From Psychrobacter sp. AH5 (GTDB lineage Bacteria > Pseudomonadota > Gammaproteobacteria > Pseudomonadales > Moraxellaceae), in the NCBI RefSeq assembly GCF_040371085.1, contig NZ_JAMBMT010000001.1, positions 806,001-870,000 of the forward strand: a stretch of DNA of 64,000 nucleotides, given 5' to 3'. Below, one piece after another: positions 37,189 to 45,263 of the stretch (its first letter is position 1; every line of letters starts with the position of its first letter). The position numbers were made by a program, and so were the translations under genes. The notes beneath the pieces were generated by a model. The model saw only the letters and a list, made by a program, of their open reading frames with translations. It was not told the origin of the DNA and did no database searches.

Positions 37189-38316
37189 GTGAACCTACAA
37201 GCTTATGGCATAGAAACCATTGATGATTTTGATGGGGTGCGTCAAAGTCCATTGCCAGAGGAGCGTCTAAAAGCCGTCCGCAAAAAAGCCGAAGCTTTTC
37301 GAGAGCGTTTTATGGATGAGCCTTGCGTCGCTTACTATCAAAGCGCTGACATGGTCAGAGTGCCTTATCCGACTTGGTACGCCTATAGCGGTGTCTACAC
37401 CCAAAGCACTTATAAGTTTCCTTATCTACATATCCTAAACCGCATCTTTATCATTCAGTATTATGACTTTTTAGGCGAATTAAAAACCTTATTATTCTCA
37501 CCTTCCGATATTGATGCCGATCGTGAAACGCCGTTTTTTAAACGTCTCACTGATAAAATGCCCAATTGGTCGCCTCTTGAAAACCTAGTTGCGCCTATTA
37601 CTCGCGATGTCACGCAAGCCTTGGCAGAGGTCGGTTTAAAGCCGGCTGACATTGACTATATTAGCTATGATCATCTGCATACGCAGGATGTGCGCGGGTG
37701 GTTAGGTAGCAATACTACTGATCAAAAAAGAGAAGCTTATTTCCCGAATGCTAAGCTGTTGGTACACGAAAAAGAGTGGCAAAGTGTGCAAGGATTATTG
37801 CCGGTGCAAGCGGATTGGTATTGCCCCAACGGCGTAGCAGGGGTCGATGCAGGCAAGATCATCACCTTTACTAGTAGCTTGCATTTAGGTCAAGGTTTGG
37901 CTTTGATTCATACCCCTGGTCATACCGAAGGCAATCACTCTTTAGTTGCGCGCGTCCCTGATGGTATTCGTGTTACCTCAGAAAATGGCGTCGGCGCTGA
38001 TGCTTATGCGCCTATAAATTCTAAGGTTAATGCCATTCGCCGTTATGCCAAAGATACCGATATGGAAGTGATTCTAAATGGCAACACTTTAGAGGACAGC
38101 ACTGATCAATATATCTCAATGATTATCGAAAAAACCATTGCTGGCCCTTCAAAAAATCCTGATTTCCCCAACTGTGCGTCCAGTAGTGAAGCCACGCCTT
38201 TTTGGTTAATTCCCGGTCACAAAGTCAGTCATTTGATAGGGGAAGCTAAATTTGGCTCCTTACAAAAAGGAGTTGCCAATAGTCCAAAAGCCGCTAAGCA
38301 GAAGGAAATTGCCTAA
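37189..38316 (+). CDS. MBL-fold protein with altered metal motif
   Basis: A 375-residue metallo-beta-lactamase-fold protein. The usual H-x-H-x-D-H motif appears as DHLHTQDVRG (near residue 163), so two His remain but the Asp and next His are changed. A normal HTPGHTEGNHSL follows near residue 243 and PGHKVSHL near the C terminus. It may bind a single or different metal, or act as a lactonase or hydrolase with shifted ligands. GTG 37189 follows AGGAGG by 6 nt, an excellent ribosome-binding site. It overlaps the next gene by 1 bp. Confidence 0.72.
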   Translation: MNLQAYGIETIDDFDGVRQSPLPEERLKAVRKKAEAFRERFMDEPCVAYYQSADMVRVPYPTWYAYSGVYTQSTYKFPYLHILNRIFIIQYYDFLGELKTLLFSPSDIDADRETPFFKRLTDKMPNWSPLENLVAPITRDVTQALAEVGLKPADIDYISYDHLHTQDVRGWLGSNTTDQKREAYFPNAKLLVHEKEWQSVQGLLPVQADWYCPNGVAGVDAGKIITFTSSLHLGQGLALIHTPGHTEGNHSLVARVPDGIRVTSENGVGADAYAPINSKVNAIRRYAKDTDMEVILNGNTLEDSTDQYISMIIEKTIAGPSKNPDFPNCASSSEATPFWLIPGHKVSHLIGEAKFGSLQKGVANSPKAAKQKEIA

Positions 38317-39119
38317 TGAGCTATTTTGCGAATAAGACGATTTATATTACTGGTGCGGCCTCAGGTATTGGTTTTGAAACAGCTAGGCAACTGATTAAAT
38401 TGAGCGCAAATCTAGTACTGTTTGATGTGCAACCTCTCAATGATGCTGTGGCTAGCTTGCAAAGCCTTAATGTCAATAATGCCTCAATTAGCCATTACAA
38501 TCTCGACGTGACTGATGCGGAGATGACTACTGAGCAGATGGCTACTGCGGCAAACTTATCGACTCCTGATATCCTGATGCATTTTGTGGGTGTCACCGGC
38601 CCTTGGACTTTTGATGAGATGAGTCAAGAGCAGTTTGAGCGGGTGATTAACATTAATTTATTTGGTACGCGCAATGTACTAGCTGCAATTAGACCTTTTT
38701 TATCTCGCGGCGCGCAGGTCATGGTTGCCGCATCATTGGCATCATTTACCGGCAGCTATGGCTACAGCTCTTATAGCGCCTCCAAGTTTGCTATTTGGGG
38801 CATGATGCAATCGATCAGCTACGAGTGGCAACCTTTAGGTATCGATATTACCGTCTTTGCACCGCCGCCCATTGATACGCCGCTGACTCAAGCGGAAGTA
38901 GGAGTGATGGCAAAAGCTGGGGTCGGCATGAAAAAACTGGCAGGAGAGCTAAAGATAGAGGATGCGGTTAAGTCAATGCTCAAGGGCGTAGAAAACAGGG
39001 AGTTCTTAGTGGTGCCTGGCATTATGGCCAATATTATTCGCTTGCAGTTGCGTTTGTTTCCCGTCAGCTGGGTCAATTGGATCGGCCATAAATCAGTAGC
39101 TTTTTCATTAAAAAAATAG
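38316..39119 (+). CDS. Short-chain dehydrogenase/reductase
   Basis: Classical SDR, 267 residues: TGAASGIGFETA (cofactor loop near residue 12), NxFGTRN region, Ser in MVAASLASF and YSSYSASKFA with the catalytic Tyr-x3-Lys near 148. Substrate unknown. TAATG overlap with the MBL-fold gene shows translational coupling, so the two should act in one pathway. The last base of its TAG stop is the first base of the IS1 element; without the insertion the stop would read TAA and the protein would be the same. Confidence 0.88.
   Translation: MSYFANKTIYITGAASGIGFETARQLIKLSANLVLFDVQPLNDAVASLQSLNVNNASISHYNLDVTDAEMTTEQMATAANLSTPDILMHFVGVTGPWTFDEMSQEQFERVININLFGTRNVLAAIRPFLSRGAQVMVAASLASFTGSYGYSSYSASKFAIWGMMQSISYEWQPLGIDITVFAPPPIDTPLTQAEVGVMAKAGVGMKKLAGELKIEDAVKSMLKGVENREFLVVPGIMANIIRLQLRLFPVSWVNWIGHKSVAFSLKK
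39111..39118. repeat. Target-site duplication of the IS1-family element, left copy
   Basis: AAAAAATA, repeated at 39922-39929 directly after the right end. Confidence 0.9.
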
Positions 39120-39921
39120 GTGGTGTTCTAAAAAGTATGCTGGCATCAGACGTAGCCATAATTGACATAAAAGAACACCAGATCGAATACTTTAAAGTGA
39201 TTATCAAGCTTTTTTGAGAAGCAACAAGTCTTTCTAACCGCTCGACGCAATCGGTGTCTAAGACGACAGTTATTGCCTTCAATCCCTATCGTATGCTGTT
39301 TGCCAATTCGTTTGTTATCACTTTTAAAGGCGGTTATAAAACTGTCCCAGTTGTCCATACTGATAGAGCCATAGCTGACTGTAAGCTGCTTTAAACGTGT
39401 TCTTAACTTCTTAGCCGTTTTTAGGTCACGTTTGCCCCAGACATAAGCGACAATCTCATTAGTAGCACGGTCATAAGCGTAGATGAGCCAGACTTTACGC
39501 TTCTTGCGATACACGTAAGTCCAGAACTCATCAACCTCTAAGCGTTCATAATAGTGCTTCTTAGGTACAATCTTGTAAATGGATGAGCCTATGGTGCTAA
39601 GCACTTTTCCGATGCTAACCTTGGCTATAACGGCTATGTCTCTAACACCACAACCTCGGACAGTCATCAGTCGTATGAGATCTTCTATTCTAGAGTGACA
39701 GCCGTTATAGGTTACTGCATGATCGCCAATAAACTGACGTTTGCAGTCCTTACATTGGTAGTTCTGCTTGCCATAGCTTTTTATGCCATTTTTCTTTAGA
39801 CTAAGACTGTGACAGTCGGGGCAATTGATCTGTATTTGTGTCTTCATAACCTCAAATATATCATCTTGCTTCGGCTGTCACCCTTCCTTTATTACCCCAG
39901 CATACTTTTTGATACACCACC
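39119..39921 (-). mobile_element. IS1-family insertion sequence, complete (803 bp)
   Basis: The terminal inverted repeats are at 39119-39143 and 39897-39921 and agree at 22 of 25 positions, both starting GGTGGTGT and ending AAAAGTATGCTGG. Eight-bp direct repeats AAAAAATA flank it, typical of IS1. A single transposase gene fills the minus strand. It separates the SDR gene from ltrA, which would be about 40 bp apart without it. The intact ends, intact gene and perfect duplication indicate a recent insertion. Confidence 0.95.
39146..39847 (-). CDS. IS1-family transposase, single-frame type
   Basis: A 233-residue transposase in one frame, without the -1 frameshift of classic IS1 insA-insB. The N-terminal zinc finger has Cys9/Cys12 and Cys32/Cys35, followed by a helix-turn-helix (VRDIAVIAKVSIGKVLSTI) and the catalytic part with LEVDEFWTYV, YAYDRATNEIVAYVWG, SMDNWDSF and IEGNNCRLRHRLRRAVRKT, the DDE/N-type signature of IS1. 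It appears intact and probably functional. Confidence 0.94.
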   Translation of the reverse strand: MKTQIQINCPDCHSLSLKKNGIKSYGKQNYQCKDCKRQFIGDHAVTYNGCHSRIEDLIRLMTVRGCGVRDIAVIAKVSIGKVLSTIGSSIYKIVPKKHYYERLEVDEFWTYVYRKKRKVWLIYAYDRATNEIVAYVWGKRDLKTAKKLRTRLKQLTVSYGSISMDNWDSFITAFKSDNKRIGKQHTIGIEGNNCRLRHRLRRAVRKTCCFSKKLDNHFKVFDLVFFYVNYGYV

Positions 39922-39929
39922 AAAAAATA
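39922..39929. repeat. Target-site duplication of the IS1-family element, right copy
   Basis: AAAAAATA, identical to 39111-39118. Confidence 0.9.
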
Positions 39930-39968
39930 ATAGGGTGGCACATCTTTTATTCAATTGAAATATAAGCC

Positions 39969-41192
39969 ATGATCCCTGTCTCTAAGCGTATGCCTATCAC
40001 TGTGCCTGCTATCAATACTATTTGTGCTCGCGATCCTAATGAGCCCAATCGCGCCTCGAGCACCCTTGAGTTGTTGTTTGACTTAGTCTATGTCATAGCG
40101 GTTGCCGCTGCTGCCAGTGGACTGTATCAGCGTTTGCTGGAGCATGATTTTTCAGGGTTTTTGACCTTTACTGTGGCCTTTTTTATTTTATGGAACGCTT
40201 GGACAAGCTTTACTTGGTTTGCCTCAGGTTATGACCCCGATGATTGGTATTATCGCCTAGCAGTGATGCTACAAATGCTCGGCTCATTGATGATCGCGGC
40301 GAATATCAATCAGTTCTTTGAGCAAGGTCTGACATGGATAGGGGTGACGGGTTATGCCATTATGCGGCTGGCGAGCTGTAGTCAGTGGTGGCGAGTCTAT
40401 AAGCAAGTGGAAGGCCACAAGCGGGTGGCGGGCCGTAGTATGGTAGGACTGCTAACCTTGCAAAGCCTTTGGATTATCTGGCTATTCTTGCCCGCTTCAA
40501 TACAAACGCCAGCGCTATTTTTATTTATACTAGCAGAGCTTGTGATGCCCTTATGGGCACGTGCTGCGCAAAATCTTAACTGGCATCCGCAGCATATTGG
40601 CGAGCGTTATGGTCTATTGACTATTATTGTTTTAGGGGAGGGTGTGCTCGGCGTCAGTAACAGTATTCAGTATTTTCTAGTCAATTCTGCTTCTGCTGCT
40701 AGTGTTATTATTTTATTAGGGTCAAGCTTGGTCGCACTTGTTTTTGCGTTATGGTGGCTGTATTTTACCATTCCTTTTGGCACTATTTTGGATAATGAGC
40801 GTCGCCGGTATGATCTATTTTTATTTGGCTACGGTCATTTTTTTGTTTTTGCCAGTCTTGCCGCGCTTGGGAGCGCCCTTAACTTAGTCACTGATGCGCG
40901 GGCAGATACTCTAAATCGAGCAGTCACCCAGCCTTATGCTATGGGACTGTTAATGATTATGCTGTTTGGTTTTTTACTGACATTGACCTTGCTTCGAGCG
41001 TTAATGTGCCGAAGATCAAGCTACAATATTGTGGCTATTATTATCGCTACAGTCGTTATTGCGCTCAGCTATGTCGCCGTTGCTCAAGGCTTATCTATCA
41101 CTTATGGTATTTGGCTCAGTATTCTTGCGCCTATGATAATGACGGCGTACTTTAGACAAGATAATAAGCGCTGGCAGAGCAAGGCGATCTAA
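39969..41192 (+). CDS. ltrA: Low temperature requirement A (LtrA) family membrane protein
   Basis: A 407-residue polytopic protein with about ten hydrophobic helices. The front motif RASSTLELLFDLVYVIAVAAAA and the second HIGERYGLLTIIVLGEGVLGV (residues about 215-240) are diagnostic of LtrA. The Listeria founder was linked to growth in the cold; the biochemical role is unknown. Its 5' flank begins at the IS1 element, 47 bp away. No strong Shine-Dalgarno sequence is seen. Before the insertion it was probably part of the MBL-SDR transcription unit. Confidence 0.88.
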   Translation: MIPVSKRMPITVPAINTICARDPNEPNRASSTLELLFDLVYVIAVAAAASGLYQRLLEHDFSGFLTFTVAFFILWNAWTSFTWFASGYDPDDWYYRLAVMLQMLGSLMIAANINQFFEQGLTWIGVTGYAIMRLASCSQWWRVYKQVEGHKRVAGRSMVGLLTLQSLWIIWLFLPASIQTPALFLFILAELVMPLWARAAQNLNWHPQHIGERYGLLTIIVLGEGVLGVSNSIQYFLVNSASAASVIILLGSSLVALVFALWWLYFTIPFGTILDNERRRYDLFLFGYGHFFVFASLAALGSALNLVTDARADTLNRAVTQPYAMGLLMIMLFGFLLTLTLLRALMCRRSSYNIVAIIIATVVIALSYVAVAQGLSITYGIWLSILAPMIMTAYFRQDNKRWQSKAI

Positions 41193-41306
41193 TAGCTTAA
41201 ACACAACAACTTATAGCAATATTTAACAATAACTATTTTAGTTTGCGTTACTATAACTTTTTTGATAATTCGCTTTTTACTTTATACTTTACCAATAAGG
41301 ACTCTT

Positions 41307-41660
41307 ATGAAAAAGCTACTGGCTACAATCCCTGCTATGCTACTTTTAACCGCTTGTGCTACTAACGCGCCTATGATGGGCAATAATCAGATGCAGACTT
41401 TAAGCTGTGATGATAATGGTCAAGTGAGCGCTGCTTATTCGGCGAATGGTCAAGTAGCTAACCTAAACGTAACCTTGCCTAAAGTCGGTCTTAATAATAA
41501 AAAGTTAACGCTAAACCAAGCGGTATCGGCTTCTGGCGCGCGCTATGTCAATACTACTGATCCTAAGATGAGCTATGACTGGCATACCAAAGCAGACTTT
41601 GGAGTGATGAGTGTGCGTATGGCTAATGGCCAAGAATATAGTGTCAACTGTCAGCTATAA
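41307..41660 (+). CDS. Small putative lipoprotein
   Basis: A 117-residue secreted protein. The signal MKKLLATIPAMLLLTAC has a clear lipobox (LLTAC, Cys17), so the mature protein should be lipid-anchored. The mature part has two further Cys (SCDD and VNCQL) that could form a disulfide. No family is recognised. The frame opens at 41262, but ATG 41307 follows AAGGACTCTT and starts the signal peptide. A strong terminator follows. Confidence 0.72.
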   Translation: MKKLLATIPAMLLLTACATNAPMMGNNQMQTLSCDDNGQVSAAYSANGQVANLNVTLPKVGLNNKKLTLNQAVSASGARYVNTTDPKMSYDWHTKADFGVMSVRMANGQEYSVNCQL

Positions 41661-41718
41661 AGCTAGGTTGTCTTATGTAAGTTATCTTATTTAAATTAAA
41701 AGATTGATTGTATTAGAA

Positions 41719-41761
41719 GCTGCTAATGTCTACTTTATAAGACGTTAGCAGCCTTTTTTTT
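41719..41761 (+). terminator. Terminator after the lipoprotein gene
   Basis: GCTGCTAATGTC (41719-41730) pairs with GACGTTAGCAGC (41741-41752), followed by eight T. Confidence 0.92.
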
Positions 41762-41892
41762 GATTAATTATTGTCTGTGAAAAAGGACTTAATATAGTTT
41801 TATGATTTGAAAAGCTTTACTTTAAGGCGTATTGAATGTTCAACTGTGACAAGGATAGAATAAATAAAAGAATCAACATATAGGGATATTAG

Positions 41893-42684
41893 ATGAAAAA
41901 CGTGATGTTTATAGGTTACGGCACTATGGCTAGAAAAGTTCATGAGATGCTACCCGATAACGTGGTACTCAAGGCCATAGTAGCTAGTCCTAGAAGTGCT
42001 GACAAGATAAGGGCTGAGCTTGGGCAGTCTATAGAAGTGGTGACCTCAGTCGCCGAGTTAACCGTTAAGCCCGATCTAGCGGTTGAGATGGCAGGGCAAG
42101 ATGGCCTAAAACAACACGCGCTTGATATTTTACAACAAGGTATAGCGCTAGGTATTGTCTCGGTAGGAGCTTTTACCGATGAAAAATTCGCTATGTCATT
42201 ACATGATACAGCAAAAAAAAATAAGGTAAAAATCCATATTTTAGCAGGGGCTATCGCCGGCATTGACGGTATTAATGCGGCAAGCTTAGCCGGGTTAGAA
42301 GATGTGACTTATCAAGGTCGTAAAAAACCCGCCAGTTGGCAAGGCAGTTATGCCGATGAGCTGATTGATTATGATAATTTAGTGCAGCCTGAGGTTTTCT
42401 TTACCGGCAGTGCTAGAGAAGCAGCGGCACTCTTTCCGGATAACTCCAACGTAGCAGCGACTATTGCTTTAGCTGGCGTAGGATTAGATAAAACCAAAGT
42501 GGAATTAATCGTTGATCCAACCCTTGAGCATAATATTCATCATATTAACGCCAATGGGGTGTTCGGCAAGCTGGAGATTAGTATGACTGGTCTACCATTG
42601 GCCGAAAACCCTAAAACTTCTAGTCTGGCAGCCTTTAGTGCCTTGCGGTTATGTTGTCAGCTTGCTGAGGTTTATCAGCTATAA
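41893..42684 (+). CDS. nadX: L-aspartate dehydrogenase (NadX type)
   Basis: NAD(P)-dependent enzyme linking L-aspartate and oxaloacetate plus ammonia through iminosuccinate, 263 residues. The Rossmann start MFIGYGTMARKV, AGAIAGIDGINAA near residue 118, and the catalytic His region EHNIHHINANGVFGKLEI near 213 identify the family. AGGGA lies 7-8 nt before the ATG. It points toward the bhc genes and shares a terminator zone with bhcD. Its intermediate, iminosuccinate, is the substrate of BhcD, so a part in the beta-hydroxyaspartate cycle is plausible; supply for NAD synthesis is the alternative. Confidence 0.87.
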   Translation: MKNVMFIGYGTMARKVHEMLPDNVVLKAIVASPRSADKIRAELGQSIEVVTSVAELTVKPDLAVEMAGQDGLKQHALDILQQGIALGIVSVGAFTDEKFAMSLHDTAKKNKVKIHILAGAIAGIDGINAASLAGLEDVTYQGRKKPASWQGSYADELIDYDNLVQPEVFFTGSAREAAALFPDNSNVAATIALAGVGLDKTKVELIVDPTLEHNIHHINANGVFGKLEISMTGLPLAENPKTSSLAAFSALRLCCQLAEVYQL

Positions 42685-42697
42685 CTTGTTAGCATAA

Positions 42698-42732
42698 AAA
42701 ACCGCTAAATAAACTCGTTATTTAGCGGTTTT
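42698..42732. terminator. Terminator between nadX and bhcD
   Basis: A 15-bp perfect stem (42698-42712 with 42718-42732), AAAACCGCTAAATAA and its complement, around a 5-nt loop. Symmetric enough to serve both convergent genes. Confidence 0.92.
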
Positions 42733-42763
42733 AAAATACAGTGGCTAATCTAAGTAACTATAC

Positions 42764-42827
42764 CTCTAAGTCATTATAGCTCTGAGTCATTATAGCTCTG
42801 AGTCATTATAGCTCTGAGTCATTATAG
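42764..42827. repeat. Four 16-bp tandem repeats at the bhcD stop codon
   Basis: Units begin at 42764, 42780, 42796 and 42812. The last three are identical (CTCTGAGTCATTATAG); the first differs at one base, and a decayed fifth unit may precede it. The bhcD TAA (42822-42824) lies in the fourth unit. On the minus strand each unit contains TATAAT. There are no spacers, so it is not a CRISPR array. Confidence 0.92.
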
Positions 42828-43820
42828 CGAAACGTGCTGAGCTTCGCCTTTTTCAACGGCAAGTCTAGCGGCAGCAGAAGCGACAGCTAAATCTTGTAAG
42901 CCAACCCCAGTTCCATCAAATAAAGTGATCTCCTCCTTATGGCTACGGCCCGGATGATCGCCATTAATAACGGCTCCAATCGGTGTGATATCGGACTCTT
43001 GAATACTACCTGCTTTGATTGCGTGCTGGGCTTCACCAAGGCTGATCGATTGTGCGATTTCATCAGTAAAGAGCGTCGCTGAGGCTATCAAAGCTGCGTC
43101 GACTTCTTGCTTACCGACGGTATCAGTGCCCATGCAAGCGATATGTGTGCCCGGCTTGATCCACTCTTTCATAAGTAATGGCTCAAACGCTGAGGTGATA
43201 GTGATGATGACATCGGCCTGCTTGCAAAGCTCTTCGCGATCTACTGATTCAAACGGCACGCCTAATTCTTCAGCGACGGCTTGTAGGTTTTTTAGGCGAT
43301 CTTTATTGCCATTCCAAGCGACCACTTTTTCAAAACTGCGCTGCTCAAGTGCGGCGCGTAGCTGAAAGGTAGACTGATGACCGGCGCCAACCATACCTAG
43401 CACCTTGCTGTCCGCGCGGGCTAGATGGGCGATTGAGACGGCAGAGGCGGCAGCAGTACGCACAGCGGTTAAATAGTTGCCACCGACAAGCGCACGTAAT
43501 TTGCCATTATCAGGATTGAATAAGAAAATGGTGGATTGATGGTTGGTTAGGCCTTTCGCTTCGTTGCCAGGCCAATAGCCGCCAGATTTTAGGCCTAGAG
43601 ATTTGCCGGCACGATCAAAGCCAGATTTAAAGCCATATAAGGCATCGGCATAACCAATCGCCTCGCGAATCACTGGGAAGTTATAGGCATCACCGTTTGC
43701 CATAGCAGCAAAGACATTCTCAACGGCGCTAAAAGCAGAGTCACGATCGATTACGGCTTTGCAAGCCTCTTCTGAGACGATAATTAAACCTTCATTATTA
43801 GCATTGTTTGCATCACTCAT
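42822..43820 (-). CDS. bhcD: Iminosuccinate reductase BhcD (ornithine cyclodeaminase / mu-crystallin family)
   Basis: A 332-residue NAD(P)-binding protein of the ornithine cyclodeaminase family, with LRALVGGNYLTAVRTAAASAVSIAHLAR and the Rossmann segment LGMVGAGHQSTFQLRAAL. In the beta-hydroxyaspartate cycle of Paracoccus denitrificans this family supplies BhcD, which reduces iminosuccinate to L-aspartate. The call rests on cluster order: it follows aldolase, dehydratase and aminotransferase genes in the bhcABCD order. Alone it would be called only an ornithine cyclodeaminase-like protein. AAGGAATTTATA precedes the ATG. Confidence 0.82.
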   Translation of the reverse strand: MSDANNANNEGLIIVSEEACKAVIDRDSAFSAVENVFAAMANGDAYNFPVIREAIGYADALYGFKSGFDRAGKSLGLKSGGYWPGNEAKGLTNHQSTIFLFNPDNGKLRALVGGNYLTAVRTAAASAVSIAHLARADSKVLGMVGAGHQSTFQLRAALEQRSFEKVVAWNGNKDRLKNLQAVAEELGVPFESVDREELCKQADVIITITSAFEPLLMKEWIKPGTHIACMGTDTVGKQEVDAALIASATLFTDEIAQSISLGEAQHAIKAGSIQESDITPIGAVINGDHPGRSHKEEITLFDGTGVGLQDLAVASAAARLAVEKGEAQHVSL

Positions 43821-43890
43821 TATAAATTCCTTTTTATACTTTTTAATTTAGCTCTCTTAACGGATATCTCTAAAATACTACTAGTGAAAT

Positions 43891-43926
43891 AAAAAAAGGC
43901 TATTGTAGGCTAAAGCTACAACAGCC
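43891..43926 (-). terminator. Terminator-like hairpin between bhcC and bhcD
   Basis: Read on the minus strand, an 11-bp stem (43926-43916 with 43908-43898, one wobble) with a 7-nt loop is followed by seven T (43897-43891). This is a full intrinsic terminator inside the presumed bhcABCD operon, so bhcD may receive less transcription or have its own promoter. Confidence 0.75.
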
Positions 43927-43964
43927 CCTTTTAAATCAAACGAATAATAGTAAGCTTGTCTCTC

Positions 43965-45116
43965 TTAGTACATTTTACCGCGAGCAGATACCGGCCATAC
44001 TTTCTCAACTTTACCGTTACGCACACCAACATAGAAGTCATGCACGTTACAAGTAGGGTCGCAATGACCGGGTACAAGTTTTAATTTTTCGTTAATCTTT
44101 AGTACTGCGTCAGGATCGCTAACCACGCCATGCTCATCGGAGCATTTGACATATTCAACATCATCACGGCCATAGATGAAGGGTAGGCCGCTGTCCACGG
44201 ATTGTGCTTTTAGACCAGCATCAACGATAGCTTTGTCCGGTTTTGCATGACTCATAACCGAGGTTAGAATAAATAGTGCATTCTCCCACTCGCCTGCATC
44301 GATACGGTTGCCATCTTCATCCAAAATACGCCCGTAGTCGGCGTCCATAAAGGCGTAAGAGCCGCACTGTAATTCATTAAAAACCCCTGAATTACTCTCA
44401 AAATAGTAACTACCAGTACCGCCGCCTGAGACAAATTCTGGTTTTAGACCAATCTGCTCAAGAGCGTCGATCGCTTCTTGCACCTGATCGATAGCGACTT
44501 GAGTTTTGGCTTTACGGTCGCTGTAGCTGTCCATATGCTGCATCGCGCCTTGATAGGCTTGGATGCCTGTGAAGTTTAAGTTGTCGGCTGCATCAATGGC
44601 TTTGGCAATCTCAACTACCGCCTCAGTGGTGGTAACTCCGCAGCGTCCTGCGCCGCAATCAATCTCGATATAACAATTAAGCTCAGTACCTGCTTCGGTT
44701 GCCGCAGCCGATAGCTCAGCGACGTTATCAACATCATCGACACAAACGGTAATTTTTGAACCCATTTTAGGTAAGTTAGCCAAACGCTTAATTTTGGCAG
44801 GCTCGCGTACTTGGTTTGAGACCAAGACGTCTTTGATGCCGCCGCGTACAAACACTTCAGCTTCAGAGACTTTTTGACAGCAGACGCCTACTGAACCGCC
44901 AAGCTCTTGTTGCAACTTTTGTACGTCCACAGATTTATGCATTTTACCGTGGCTACGATGACGCATATTATGATCTTTTGCGTAGTCGCCCATTTTTTTG
45001 ATGTTGCGCTCAAGGGCGTCTAAATCAAGGATTAGGCAAGGGGTTTGGATATCCGCTTCATCCATACCCACTTCAGCCGGGACGTTAAAACCAACTTCTA
45101 ATTCTTCAGTAATCAT
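43965..45116 (-). CDS. bhcC: beta-Hydroxyaspartate aldolase BhcC (D-threonine aldolase-like, DSD1 family)
   Basis: Fold-type III PLP enzyme, 383 residues. RHRSHGKMHKSVDVQ holds the PLP Lys (Lys58), VSGGGTGSYYF the phosphate loop, and GHCDPTCNVHDFY near residue 353 the divalent-metal His/Cys. D-threonine aldolase relatives split beta-hydroxy amino acids into glycine and an aldehyde. In the bhc pathway BhcC joins glycine and glyoxylate to (2R,3S)-beta-hydroxyaspartate. ATG 45116 has GGAGCTTGAAT upstream and is preferred over the TTG at 45122. Confidence 0.85.
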   Translation of the reverse strand: MITEELEVGFNVPAEVGMDEADIQTPCLILDLDALERNIKKMGDYAKDHNMRHRSHGKMHKSVDVQKLQQELGGSVGVCCQKVSEAEVFVRGGIKDVLVSNQVREPAKIKRLANLPKMGSKITVCVDDVDNVAELSAAATEAGTELNCYIEIDCGAGRCGVTTTEAVVEIAKAIDAADNLNFTGIQAYQGAMQHMDSYSDRKAKTQVAIDQVQEAIDALEQIGLKPEFVSGGGTGSYYFESNSGVFNELQCGSYAFMDADYGRILDEDGNRIDAGEWENALFILTSVMSHAKPDKAIVDAGLKAQSVDSGLPFIYGRDDVEYVKCSDEHGVVSDPDAVLKINEKLKLVPGHCDPTCNVHDFYVGVRNGKVEKVWPVSARGKMY

Positions 45117-45191
45117 ATTCAAGCTCCATTTGTTTGATTGATTGTAATGGTTTAATTCATGCGACTTAATTAATAGTAATTAAGGTTATAA

Positions 45192-45233
45192 AGGTATTTA
45201 AACTTGCGCCTAAGCTGCGCTTAGTTAATACCT
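45192..45233. other. Structured element between bhcB and bhcC
   Basis: Outer arms AGGTATT/AATACCT enclose an inner stem CTAAGC/GCTTAG with a 3-nt loop. There is no T tract, so it is more likely a mRNA stability or processing structure than a terminator. Confidence 0.45.
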
Positions 45234-45263
45234 AATTTGGGACTGAGTATCTAGCTACCAAAG

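Noticed and set aside
42764..42827. Short tandem repeats that could suggest a CRISPR array
   Set aside because: Units are 16 bp and directly adjacent, with no spacers and no cas genes nearby.
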